Shown here piece by piece: positions 23,982-31,524 of a stretch of 64,000 bases of DNA (the first letter of the stretch is position 1; every line of letters begins with the position of its first letter). The notes under the pieces were generated by a model. That model saw nothing but the letters and a program-made list of their open reading frames with translations. It searched no databases and was not told the DNA's origin. The stretch covers positions 1,302,001-1,366,000 of the forward strand of contig NZ_CP015163.1 in NCBI RefSeq assembly GCF_003312875.1, read 5' to 3'. A program made the position numbers and the translations under genes. The stretch is from Amycolatopsis albispora. Lineage in GTDB: Bacteria > Actinomycetota > Actinomycetes > Mycobacteriales > Pseudonocardiaceae.

Positions 23982-25613
23982 ATGAACGCGATGAACCGCC
24001 GGCTGTTCCTCACCGGCACCCTCGCCACCGTCGCCGCACCCGCCGTGCTGAGCGCGTGCAGCAGCGGTGGCAACGGCGCGGCGACGCAGCAGACCGTGGC
24101 CGACACGCAGCTACCGGCGTATGTGCCCTACACCGGGGTCAAGCCGGACCTGCCGGGCAACGAACAGGGGCTGCTGAACGGTTTCCTCAGCTATCCCGAG
24201 CCGCCGGTGCGTGCCTTCGACGGGCCGCCAGGTGACGGCTCGCCGGTGTCGGCGTTCGTGCTGACGAGTTCGCCGGTGCCGCCCGCGGTGGACCAGAACC
24301 CGTACTGGCAGGAGCTGAACAGACGGCTGAACGCCGACCTGCGGCTGACCATCGTGCCGAACTCGGACATGCCGACGAAGTTCGCCACCCTGGTCGCCGG
24401 GGACGACCTGCCCGACTTCATCGTGCCCGCGCTGTACACGCCGAACGGGCTGCCCGCCGGCGTGGCGAACCTGCCCGCGTGGCTGGCCGGCAAGTGCCAG
24501 GACCTCACGCCGTACCTCGGCGGTGACGCGGTCAAGGAGTACCCGTTCCTGGCGAACCTGCCGACCGCGGCGTGGAAGGACTGCCGGTACAACGGCGGGA
24601 TCTACGGCCTGCCGGTGGCGCGCGGCATCGCGGGCAGCCTGATGTTCCGCCGCGACGACCTGTTCGGGCAGTTGGGCGCGAACCCGAACCCGGCGAACTT
24701 CGCCGAGTTCCGTGCCGTGTGCCGTCAGGTGACCGACGAGCGGGCCGGGCGGTGGGCGCTGGCCGGTGGGCCGCTGGACTTCGTCTCGCAGATGCTCGGC
24801 CTGCCGTTCCGGTGGCGGGAGGAGGGCGGGAAGCTGAAGAGCAAGTTCGAATACGAGGAGTTCAAGCAGGCGCTGGCGGACACGGCGCAGTTGTTCGCGG
24901 ACGGGGTGGTGCACCCGGACAGCACCACGAACAACGCGCCGGTGAAGAAGTGGTTCAACGCGGGCAGCGCGTTGCTCAACACGGACCGGTACACCGCGTG
25001 GCCGCAGTACTACGCGGAGAACGTGGCCGGGCCGGGGTTCCGGATTTCCGGGATGCGCCCGCCGCTGTACCACGGTGGTGGGTTCGCCGGCACCTGGCAG
25101 GCGCAGGCGACGAACAACTTCACCGTGCTGAAGAAGGCCGACGAGGGCCGGATCCGGCGGCTGCTGAAGATCGCCGACTGGCTGGCCGCGCCGTTCGGCA
25201 CCGAGGAGTACCTGTTCCGCAAGTACGGCGTGCCCGGCACGCACTACACGATGGAGGGCGGCGGGCCGCGGCAGACGCAGGCCGGGGTTTCGCAGACCGT
25301 GCTCGGCATCCGGTACATTGTGGACGCTCCGGACGTGCTGTTCGTGCCGGGCAACGCGGAGGCGACGAAGGCCTGTTACGACTACCAGGCCTCGGTGGTG
25401 CCGACTTCGGTGCCGGACCCGACGCTGAGCCTGTTCTCGGACACTTGGTCGCGCAAGCAGGGGCAGCTGGGCACCATGATCAACGACGCGCAGAACGACA
25501 TCCTGTCCGGCCGGAAACCGGTCTCCTCCTGGGACGAAACCCTCACCCAATGGCGCACCACCGGCGGCGACAAGGTACGCGCCGAATTCGAAGAAGCCCT
25601 GGCCGCGCAGTAG
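23982..25613 (+). CDS. Extracellular solute-binding lipoprotein, LplA type
   Basis: A 543-residue lipoprotein. The signal peptide starts MNAMNRRLFLTGTLATV, and the lipobox LSAC places the acylated Cys at residue 26. The protein is longer than ordinary cluster-1 sugar-binding proteins, as is usual for LplA-type proteins binding long oligosaccharides. Conserved segments such as YWQELNRRLN and NGGIYGLPVARG support this. ATG at 23982 follows AAGGAG. It would deliver the sugar to the two upstream permeases. The adjacent GH10 xylanase suggests a xylan-derived ligand; that is inference. Confidence 0.88.
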   Translation: MNAMNRRLFLTGTLATVAAPAVLSACSSGGNGAATQQTVADTQLPAYVPYTGVKPDLPGNEQGLLNGFLSYPEPPVRAFDGPPGDGSPVSAFVLTSSPVPPAVDQNPYWQELNRRLNADLRLTIVPNSDMPTKFATLVAGDDLPDFIVPALYTPNGLPAGVANLPAWLAGKCQDLTPYLGGDAVKEYPFLANLPTAAWKDCRYNGGIYGLPVARGIAGSLMFRRDDLFGQLGANPNPANFAEFRAVCRQVTDERAGRWALAGGPLDFVSQMLGLPFRWREEGGKLKSKFEYEEFKQALADTAQLFADGVVHPDSTTNNAPVKKWFNAGSALLNTDRYTAWPQYYAENVAGPGFRISGMRPPLYHGGGFAGTWQAQATNNFTVLKKADEGRIRRLLKIADWLAAPFGTEEYLFRKYGVPGTHYTMEGGGPRQTQAGVSQTVLGIRYIVDAPDVLFVPGNAEATKACYDYQASVVPTSVPDPTLSLFSDTWSRKQGQLGTMINDAQNDILSGRKPVSSWDETLTQWRTTGGDKVRAEFEEALAAQ

Positions 25614-25624
25614 GGGCCAGGCCG

Positions 25625-25681
25625 GTGTCACGAATGTGGCTTTCGAGACGTTTGGCGTCTCGAAAGCCACATTCGTGACAC
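25625..25681. terminator. Hairpin repeat, copy 1 (26-bp perfect arms)
   Basis: Arms at 25625-25650 and 25656-25681 pair perfectly over 26 bp around a 5-base loop. The arms contain the conserved CACGAATGTGGCTTTCG core shared by the other copies. It is 11 bases after the binding protein stop, so it probably ends that transcript. Confidence 0.7.
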
Positions 25682-25742
25682 GTCGGCCTCTCGAGCCGAG
25701 TGCGCGCGACGGCGGCCCGTGGCAGGGGAGGCCTCCGCTGCC

Positions 25743-25777
25743 GGACACGAATGTGGCTTTCGGGGCGAAATCCGCCC
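25743..25777. repeat. Hairpin repeat, copy 2, left half (split by the IS element)
   Basis: The left arm (25743-25767) carries CACGAATGTGGCTTTCGGGG, followed by the loop. The matching right arm is at 27141-27165 on the other side of the insertion sequence. Bases 25763-25777 (GGGCGAAATCCGCCC) are the left copy of the 15-bp target duplication. Confidence 0.8.
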
Positions 25778-27130
25778 TGTTCAGTCTCAGCTGATGTGAC
25801 ACAGGTTGTGTCTCTGAGCAAGTGACACACCCTGGGTGGGTGATGCTGCGGGGTCTGTTGCCTGGACGGCGTTGTGGTGGCTGGCCATGGCGCGGAAACG
25901 GGCGATGATGCATCTGATGGATGCGGTGGTGGCTGCGGGGGCTGATGTCGGGAACGTGTCGGAGTGGTGCCGGGTCAACGGTGTTGACCGGCGCACGTTT
26001 TACCGGCATCGGGAACGGGCCCGGGCCGAGGGACAGTGGAGCCCTCGGTCCCGGCGTCCGGTCACTGTCCCGCACGCCACCGCGGAGCCGGTGGTGGCTC
26101 AGATCGTGCGGTTACGCCAGGAACTGGCGCCGGACAACGGCGCGGATTTCATCCATGACCGGCTCGAGGTGCTCGCGGCCGAGCGGGACTGGGCGGGACA
26201 GGGCTGGCCGGTGCCGTCGCGGGCCACGATCAACCGCGTCCTGGACCGGAAAGGCCTGCTGGTCAGCAACCCCCGTAAACGGCCGCGGTCGTCCTGGCGG
26301 CGGTTCAGCTATGCCCGGCCCCGGGACTGCTACCAGATCGACGCCACCGAGATCGTGCTCGCCGACGGCAGCAAGGCCGTGGTCTTCGATGTGCTCGACG
26401 ATTGCACCCGCATGCTGCTGGCCTGCCAGGCAGCCCGGTCGGAAACCGCCGCGGCGGCCTGCACCGCGATCAGTGCCGCGTTCACCGAGCACGGCCCACC
26501 CGCGATCGTGCTCTCCGACAACGGCCCCGCCTTCACCGCCCATCCCCGGCACCCACACGCCGGCCCCACCCAGTTCGCCCGCACCGTCACCACCACCGGC
26601 GCCCGCCTGATCCACTCCAGCCCCTACCACCCGCAAACCTGCGGCAAAGTCGAACGCCACCATCAAACCCTCAAAAAATGGCTGGCTCGCCAACCCCACC
26701 CACCAACCACCCTGACCAGCCTGCAAACACTGCTCGACACCTACCGCGACTACTACAACACCCGCCGCGGGCACAGCGCGCTCGGCCGCCACACCCCGCA
26801 CCACGCCTGGACCCACGCCGAACACCACGGCGGCCCCACCCACCCGCCCGTCCAAACCGACGCCACCATCCACCGGCTCACCGTCAGCAAACTCGGCACC
26901 ATCTATCTCGGACACCGAAAACGCCTACTCATCGGCCGCGAACACACCGGCAACACCATCACCATCATCCGCGACGGCGACCGGATCACCGCCTACACCA
27001 GCCACGGCCACCCCATCGGCCACACCCACCTCGACCACACCAAAGACTGGCAAGGCACCCTCACCCCCGCCGCCTAACATGTGTCACAACAACCGAGACA
27101 ACACTGCGACAGATCTCCCGAGACACGACA
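25778..27130 (+). mobile_element. IS481-family insertion sequence, 1353 bp, with 15-bp target duplication
   Basis: The element starts TGTTCAGTCTCAG and ends with GAGACACGACA. The two ends form imperfect terminal inverted repeats (17 of the first 26 bases match), beginning TGT and ending ACA. It is bounded by identical 15-bp direct repeats GGGCGAAATCCGCCC at 25763-25777 and 27131-27145. It encodes one intact DDE transposase. Removing the element and one repeat copy rebuilds a complete hairpin repeat, so the insertion event and site are clear. Intact ends and gene suggest a recent, possibly active copy. Confidence 0.85.
25887..27077 (+). CDS. IS481 family transposase (DDE/integrase core)
   Basis: A protein of about 396 residues. 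An N-terminal helix-turn-helix (GNVSEWCRVNGVDRRTFYRH) precedes the rve integrase core, with acidic residues Asp152 (YQIDATE), Asp211 (LSDNG) and Glu256 (GKVERHH). YHPQTCGKVERHHQTLK is the family signature. A C-terminal beta-rich tail follows. The start is taken as the ATG at 25887; an ATG at 25842 in the same frame is possible. Codon use in the 3' half is richer in CAC and ACC than in neighbouring genes, fitting a mobile origin. Confidence 0.88.
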   Translation: MARKRAMMHLMDAVVAAGADVGNVSEWCRVNGVDRRTFYRHRERARAEGQWSPRSRRPVTVPHATAEPVVAQIVRLRQELAPDNGADFIHDRLEVLAAERDWAGQGWPVPSRATINRVLDRKGLLVSNPRKRPRSSWRRFSYARPRDCYQIDATEIVLADGSKAVVFDVLDDCTRMLLACQAARSETAAAACTAISAAFTEHGPPAIVLSDNGPAFTAHPRHPHAGPTQFARTVTTTGARLIHSSPYHPQTCGKVERHHQTLKKWLARQPHPPTTLTSLQTLLDTYRDYYNTRRGHSALGRHTPHHAWTHAEHHGGPTHPPVQTDATIHRLTVSKLGTIYLGHRKRLLIGREHTGNTITIIRDGDRITAYTSHGHPIGHTHLDHTKDWQGTLTPAA

Positions 27131-27165
27131 GGGCGAAATCCGCCCCCAAAGCCACATTCGTGTCC
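27131..27165. repeat. Hairpin repeat, copy 2, right half, with right target duplication
   Basis: Bases 27131-27145 repeat GGGCGAAATCCGCCC, and 27141-27165 form the right arm matching 25743-25767 with one mismatch. Before insertion this hairpin would have stood between the two convergent transcripts of the binding protein and the DUF6807 gene. Confidence 0.8.
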
Positions 27166-27201
27166 ACCCGGGCCGCGCCGGGCAGTGTGGGGCCGGGTGC
27201 C

Positions 27202-28068
27202 CTACCAGGTGTAGGAGGAGGCCCGTGCGTCCAGCTTTTCCCGTGGCCAGGAGCCGTTGCCGATGAGCAGGCGGTAGCGCAGGTGCAGCGTGTCCCCGGC
27301 CCCCAGGTGCAGCGGATCGTAGAAAGCCACCGAAGGGTTCACCACGGCATACGGCGAATTCCGCACGAACCACCGCCATTCCGGGTTCGCCGGCGAAGGG
27401 GTGAACAGCAGCGTCGAGGTGTGGTCCACCTCGTCGTGCGTGCCGAGGTAGGCCAGCCACGAAGCCGCCCGCCCCATCAGTTCCGGGCCCGACTGGCCAT
27501 CCGAGGCGAGCACCTCGCCGTGCTCGAACGAACGCGGACCCCGCCAGAAGAAACCGCAGTACCCGGCCAGCTCCCGCCCGTGCACGGTCGGGCTGCCGAA
27601 CTCCAGCGCGGTGTCCCGCACATTCCGCAGCTCCGAGGTGAAGTCCAGCGTCCACGCGCCCGGCTCGGCGGTGAACGACATGGTCCGCCGCTCGGCGATC
27701 CACTTCTGCCCGGCCGCGGTGACCCAGTCGATCTCCTCGACCACCCGTTCCGGTGCCAGCGCGAGGAAATCGCGGTGCACCAGCGAGCCCACGTTCGGCA
27801 GCACCTGGTACCCCTGGTCACGCACGTAGCTGACCCCGCCCCAGAAGTTCTGGTCGTCCAGGTGGGACGCCGTCATCGCCAGGCCCTTGTGCCACCGGTG
27901 GTCGTGCGGCCGGTTGCCGGTGACCACGTCGCCGTCCAGGGTGCGCAGCGGGTGAAAACTCGGGCTCGGGCACTCGAACTCGGCGATGTCCGGCCGGTAG
28001 GTGTACCGCAGCAGCTCCACGCCGCCTTCCGACACGGTGAACGCACCGTCCCCATCGGCCAGCTTCAC
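27202..28068 (-). CDS. DUF6807 (PmoA-like) family protein
   Basis: A 288-residue protein. It contains RPHDHRWHKGLAMT, then QNFWGGVSYV and a C-terminal RWFVRNSPYAVVNPSVAFYDP, the signature of DUF6807/PmoA-like proteins, which have a beta-sandwich fold and often accompany Gfo/Idh/MocA oxidoreductases in sugar gene clusters. The reaction is unknown. No signal peptide is seen, so it is probably cytoplasmic. The GTG start at 28068 overlaps the stop of the oxidoreductase as GTGA, so the two proteins are made together. Confidence 0.8.
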   Translation of the reverse strand: MKLADGDGAFTVSEGGVELLRYTYRPDIAEFECPSPSFHPLRTLDGDVVTGNRPHDHRWHKGLAMTASHLDDQNFWGGVSYVRDQGYQVLPNVGSLVHRDFLALAPERVVEEIDWVTAAGQKWIAERRTMSFTAEPGAWTLDFTSELRNVRDTALEFGSPTVHGRELAGYCGFFWRGPRSFEHGEVLASDGQSGPELMGRAASWLAYLGTHDEVDHTSTLLFTPSPANPEWRWFVRNSPYAVVNPSVAFYDPLHLGAGDTLHLRYRLLIGNGSWPREKLDARASSYTW

Positions 28069-29147
28069 AGTTTCACGTCCCCGTTCATCCGGTGGTAGAA
28101 CACGTCGCCGGGCTCCAGCTGCTCCCGGGTGACCGGCGTTCCGGTGAACGCCGACCGGTACAGCGCGGTGATCAGTTCGAGCGCGGCCCGCCCTTCGGCG
28201 CCGGACAGCGGTGGCCGCTGCCCGCGGTCCATCGCGTCCAGCAGGTGCGGCAGCTGCGCCGAATGCGAGCTGCCGACGTCCTCCGGCACCGCCGACCACG
28301 ACCTGATCAGCCGCTCGTCGGTCACGTGCGGCGCGGGCGTGTACCGCCAATCGGTGTTGTGGTAGCCGTACAGATGGGTGACTTCGACCGTCGCCTCGGT
28401 CAGGTCCAGCCGGAGGTAGCTCTCCTCCCGCGGCGACAGCACACTGTTCACAATGGACGCCATCGCACCACTGGCGAACCGCACGATCGCCATCGACACG
28501 TCCTCGGTCTCCATCGTGCGGTCCAGCCTGGCCGCCATCGCGCGCACCTCGGTCCATTCGCCGAGCAGCGCCAGCAGCAGGTCGATCTGGTGGATGCCGT
28601 GGCCCATCGTCGGCCCGCCGCCCTCGGTGGCCCATTTCCCGCGCCACGGAACGTCGAAATAGGACTGATCGCGGAACCAGGTGGTGTGGCAGAGAGCCAC
28701 CAGCGGCCTGCCGAGCGCACCGCTTTCGATCAGGTTCCGCGCGTGCCGCGCGCCGGAGCCGAAACGGTGCTGGAAAACCACGCTCGCAAACGGCCCGCCG
28801 TCGGCTTCGGCCGCGGAAATGCGGTCGTATTCGGCCAGCGACAACGCGGGCGGCTTTTCCAGCAGCACCCACGCACCCGCTTCCAGGCAGGTGATCGCGA
28901 TATCGGCGTGCGTGGCGGGCGGCGTGCACACCTGCACCAGATCCGGCTTTTCCGTGCGAAGCATCGACTTCAGCGACTGATAGGCCACCGGAACGCCGGT
29001 TTTCTGCTGGAACACCGCCAAACGGGCGGGATCGGCGTCCACCGCGGTGACCAGTTTCGCGCGCTCACCGGCGGCCCGGATGGCGGGTACGTGTGCTGCT
29101 TCGGCGATACCGCCGGTCCCGACCACGGCCACCCGGTACGTCCGCAT
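28065..29147 (-). CDS. Gfo/Idh/MocA family oxidoreductase
   Basis: A 360-residue NAD(P)-dependent sugar oxidoreductase. The Rossmann motif VAVVGTGGIAEAAHVPAI lies at the N-terminus. The conserved EKPPALSL motif follows, with the lysine that helps bind cofactor and substrate, and the C-terminal beta-sheet domain includes TMGHGIHQIDLLLALLG. It would oxidise or epimerise a sugar or sugar derivative imported by the LplABC-type system. Its promoter carries two copies of the CGAAA/TTTCG operator. Confidence 0.9.
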   Translation of the reverse strand: MRTYRVAVVGTGGIAEAAHVPAIRAAGERAKLVTAVDADPARLAVFQQKTGVPVAYQSLKSMLRTEKPDLVQVCTPPATHADIAITCLEAGAWVLLEKPPALSLAEYDRISAAEADGGPFASVVFQHRFGSGARHARNLIESGALGRPLVALCHTTWFRDQSYFDVPWRGKWATEGGGPTMGHGIHQIDLLLALLGEWTEVRAMAARLDRTMETEDVSMAIVRFASGAMASIVNSVLSPREESYLRLDLTEATVEVTHLYGYHNTDWRYTPAPHVTDERLIRSWSAVPEDVGSSHSAQLPHLLDAMDRGQRPPLSGAEGRAALELITALYRSAFTGTPVTREQLEPGDVFYHRMNGDVKL

Positions 29148-29159
29148 CGAGCCCTCATT

Positions 29160-29221
29160 TCGATAGTTTCGAAGCGGTGCCCTGACAATTCGACCCTAGA
29201 ATGGGCCGCCAAGCCCGTCAA
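29160..29221 (-). promoter_or_regulatory. Promoter and proximal operator of the oxidoreductase/DUF6807 operon
   Basis: On the minus strand TTGACG (29216-29221) and TAGGGT (29193-29198) are 17 bases apart. TCGATAGTTTCGA (29160-29172) lies just downstream, over the expected transcript start, with one mismatch to the palindrome TCGAAAGTTTCGA. Confidence 0.55.
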
Positions 29222-29247
29222 GGCTCATGAATAAAGGGAATACGCCG

Positions 29248-29262
29248 TCGAAACAGTTTCGA
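29248..29262. promoter_or_regulatory. Distal operator TCGAAACAGTTTCGA
   Basis: A perfect 15-bp palindrome around one central base, between the LacI stop and the oxidoreductase promoter. It is about 90 bp from the proximal operator at 29160 (centre to centre), so looping between two repressor dimers is possible. Confidence 0.6.
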
Positions 29263-29270
29263 AAACCGGG

Positions 29271-30317
29271 TCAGCGCGCGGGTGGGGCGGTGCTCGCCCG
29301 GACCACCAGGCTGGTCGCCAGTTCCACCCGCCGGTGCTCGGCTTCCTCACCGCGGGCCAGCGACAGCACCAGGCGGGCGCCCGCCGCCGCCATTTCCTGC
29401 AGCGGCTGCCGGATGGTGGTCAGCGGCGGCCCGACCCAGCCCGCCACCGGGAGGTCGTCGAAGCCGATCACGCTCAGGTCGTCCGGAATGCGCAGCCCGG
29501 CCGCGCGGGCGGCTTCGTAAACGCCGAAGGCCTGCAGGTCGCTGCCCGCGAAAACCGCGGTCGGCCGGTCCTCCAGCCGGAGCAGTTCGGTGAGCTGCGC
29601 CCGCCCGGCTTCGACGTGGAAATCGCCGTACCGCACCAGCGCCGGGTCCACCGGCAGCCCGGCGGTGTCGAGCGCGGCGCGGTACCCGTCGACCCGCGCG
29701 CGGCTGCACAGCACGCGTTCCGGACCGCCGATCACGGCGATGCGGCGGTGACCGAGTTCGATCAGGTGCCGCGTGGCGATCAGCCCGCCGTTCCAGTTGG
29801 TGGCGCCGATCGAATAGGTGCGTTCACCCGGTTCGCCGACCGGGTCGACCACCACCACCGGGATGTTCCGCGACTCCAGCTTCGCCAGCTGGTCGGCGCT
29901 GAGGTCGGAGAACACCGACACCACGCCGATCGGCCGCCGCGCGAGCACCTTCTCCAGCCAGCCGCGGCCGGGCGTGAGCCTGCCCTGCGACTCCGAAAGC
30001 ACCACGGCCAGGTCGTGCTCGCTGGCCACCTGCTCGACGCCGCGCATGATCTCCAGCGCCCAGATGCTCTCCAGCTCGTGGAACATCAGCTCGAGCAGGT
30101 TGGACCGGCGGGCGCGCTCGTCGCTGCGGCGCTGGTAACCGTGGCGGCGGATGATCTCCTCGACCCGCTCCCTGGTGGCCGCGGCCACGTCGGTGCGCCC
30201 GTTGACCACCTTCGAAACTGTCGGGATGGAGACCCCGGCCTCCACCGCGATCTGGGCGATGGTGACCTTGCCCTGGGCCGGTTCGCTGCCCGGCTTCCGC
30301 TCGGATTCCACTGGCAT
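29271..30317 (-). CDS. LacI family repressor of the Lpl/GH10 cluster
   Basis: A 348-residue LacI regulator. The N-terminal helix-turn-helix and hinge read VTIAQIAVEAGVSIPTVSKVVNGR, followed by a periplasmic-binding-protein-like sugar domain with RRIAVIGG and IPDDLSVIGFDDL. The ATG at 30317 gives a normal LacI length with a short tail before the helix-turn-helix. It stands between the oxidoreductase operon and the xylanase, and the same palindromic motif occurs before both and before the transporter, so it is the obvious regulator of all three. Confidence 0.9.
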   Translation of the reverse strand: MPVESERKPGSEPAQGKVTIAQIAVEAGVSIPTVSKVVNGRTDVAAATRERVEEIIRRHGYQRRSDERARRSNLLELMFHELESIWALEIMRGVEQVASEHDLAVVLSESQGRLTPGRGWLEKVLARRPIGVVSVFSDLSADQLAKLESRNIPVVVVDPVGEPGERTYSIGATNWNGGLIATRHLIELGHRRIAVIGGPERVLCSRARVDGYRAALDTAGLPVDPALVRYGDFHVEAGRAQLTELLRLEDRPTAVFAGSDLQAFGVYEAARAAGLRIPDDLSVIGFDDLPVAGWVGPPLTTIRQPLQEMAAAGARLVLSLARGEEAEHRRVELATSLVVRASTAPPAR

Positions 30318-30346
30318 GGCGGGCAGTCTACGCCGTTGTCCAGTGT

Positions 30347-30380
30347 TCGATACTTTCGGCGAGTATTTCGAAAGTTCTTG
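30347..30380. promoter_or_regulatory. Operator region between the LacI gene and the GH10 xylanase
   Basis: TCGATACTTTCGG (30347-30359) matches the cluster operator, and a TTTCGAAAGTTC half-site follows at 30366-30377. A TTGACC -35-like element for the xylanase starts at 30378. The site can control both divergent genes. Confidence 0.5.
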
Positions 30381-30450
30381 ACCATCCGTGGCCCGGCCTG
30401 TCAACATCGACCTGCCGCCACCGTAGTGCCCCCGAGAAGGAGCTACGACG

Positions 30451-31461
30451 ATGGCGCGAACCATACAACGGTGGGCCGCGGTACTGGCGCTCGGCGCCTG
30501 CCTGATCACCTGGCAGGCGGCCCCGGCGTCGGCGGCACCGCCGCTGAAGGACATCACCAGCCGGTACGTCGGCAGCGCGGTGCCCGCCACGGCACTGGCG
30601 AACGAAGCCGACTACCGCACCACGCTGACCCGCGAGTTCGACAGCGTGACGCCCGAGAACGAGATGAAGTGGGCGAGCCTGGAGCCCAACCGCGGCCAGT
30701 ACAACTGGTCCGCCGCGGACTCGATCGTGAACTACGCGCGGCAGAACGGGAAATCCGTGCGCGGGCACACGCTCGTCTGGCACAACCAGTATCCCGGCTG
30801 GTTGAACAACCTGTCCGCCGGCGAGCTGCGCGCGGCCGTGCAGCAGCACATCACCACGGTGATGACCAGGTACCAGGGCAAGATCCGCGCGTGGGACGTG
30901 GTGAACGAGGTGTTCAACGAGGACGGCACGCTCCGCGACTCGATCTTCCGGCAGAAGCTCGGCGACGGCTACATCGCCGACGCCTTCCGCTGGGCGAAGC
31001 AGGCCGACCCGGGCGCGAAGCTGTACATCAACGACTACAACGTCGAATGGCAGGGCGCCAAGAGCAACGCGATGTACGAGCTGGTGAAATCCCTGCGCCA
31101 GCAAGGGGTTCCGGTGGAGGGCGCAGGCTTCCAGACGCACCTGTCCACGCAGTACGGCTTTCCCGGCGGATTCCAGGCGAACCTGCAGCGCTTTGCCGAC
31201 CTGGGCGTGGACGTGGCCATCACCGAGGCCGACGTGCGCATCCAGCTGCCCGCGGACGCGGCGAAGCTGAGCAAGCAGGCCGACTACTTCGACCAGGCGT
31301 GGGACGCCTGCCAGGCGGTGGGCCGCTGCGTGGAGTTCACCACCTGGGGCTTCACCGACCGGCATTCGTGGGTGCCGGGCACCTTCCCCGGTGAAGGCGC
31401 CGCCTGCCTCTTCGACGAGTCACTGAAACCGAAGCCCGCCTACACCAGGATCAACCCGTAG
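30451..31461 (+). CDS. Secreted GH10 endo-1,4-beta-xylanase
   Basis: A 336-residue secreted enzyme. The signal peptide ends about APASA-AP (near residue 28). The rest is one GH10 (beta/alpha)8 barrel. The acid/base is Glu153 in WDVVNEV, the nucleophile is Glu259 in ITEADV, and TPENEMKW and HTLVWHNQ are also conserved. It cuts internal beta-1,4 bonds of xylan. No carbohydrate-binding module is attached. ATG at 30451 follows GAAGGAG. It is divergent from the LacI gene and likely under its control. Confidence 0.95.
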   Translation: MARTIQRWAAVLALGACLITWQAAPASAAPPLKDITSRYVGSAVPATALANEADYRTTLTREFDSVTPENEMKWASLEPNRGQYNWSAADSIVNYARQNGKSVRGHTLVWHNQYPGWLNNLSAGELRAAVQQHITTVMTRYQGKIRAWDVVNEVFNEDGTLRDSIFRQKLGDGYIADAFRWAKQADPGAKLYINDYNVEWQGAKSNAMYELVKSLRQQGVPVEGAGFQTHLSTQYGFPGGFQANLQRFADLGVDVAITEADVRIQLPADAAKLSKQADYFDQAWDACQAVGRCVEFTTWGFTDRHSWVPGTFPGEGAACLFDESLKPKPAYTRINP

Positions 31462-31465
31462 CGAC

Positions 31466-31520
31466 TGTCACGAATGTGGCTTTCGAGACGCGCAACGTCT
31501 CGAAAGCCACATTCGTGACA
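31466..31520. terminator. Hairpin repeat, copy 3, between convergent GH10 and GH3 genes
   Basis: Perfect 25-bp arms at 31466-31490 and 31496-31520 around a 5-base loop. It starts 5 bases after the xylanase stop and ends 5 bases before the GH3 stop, so it almost fills the gap between two converging genes. It is well placed as a bidirectional terminator. Confidence 0.75.
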
Positions 31521-31524
31521 TGGG

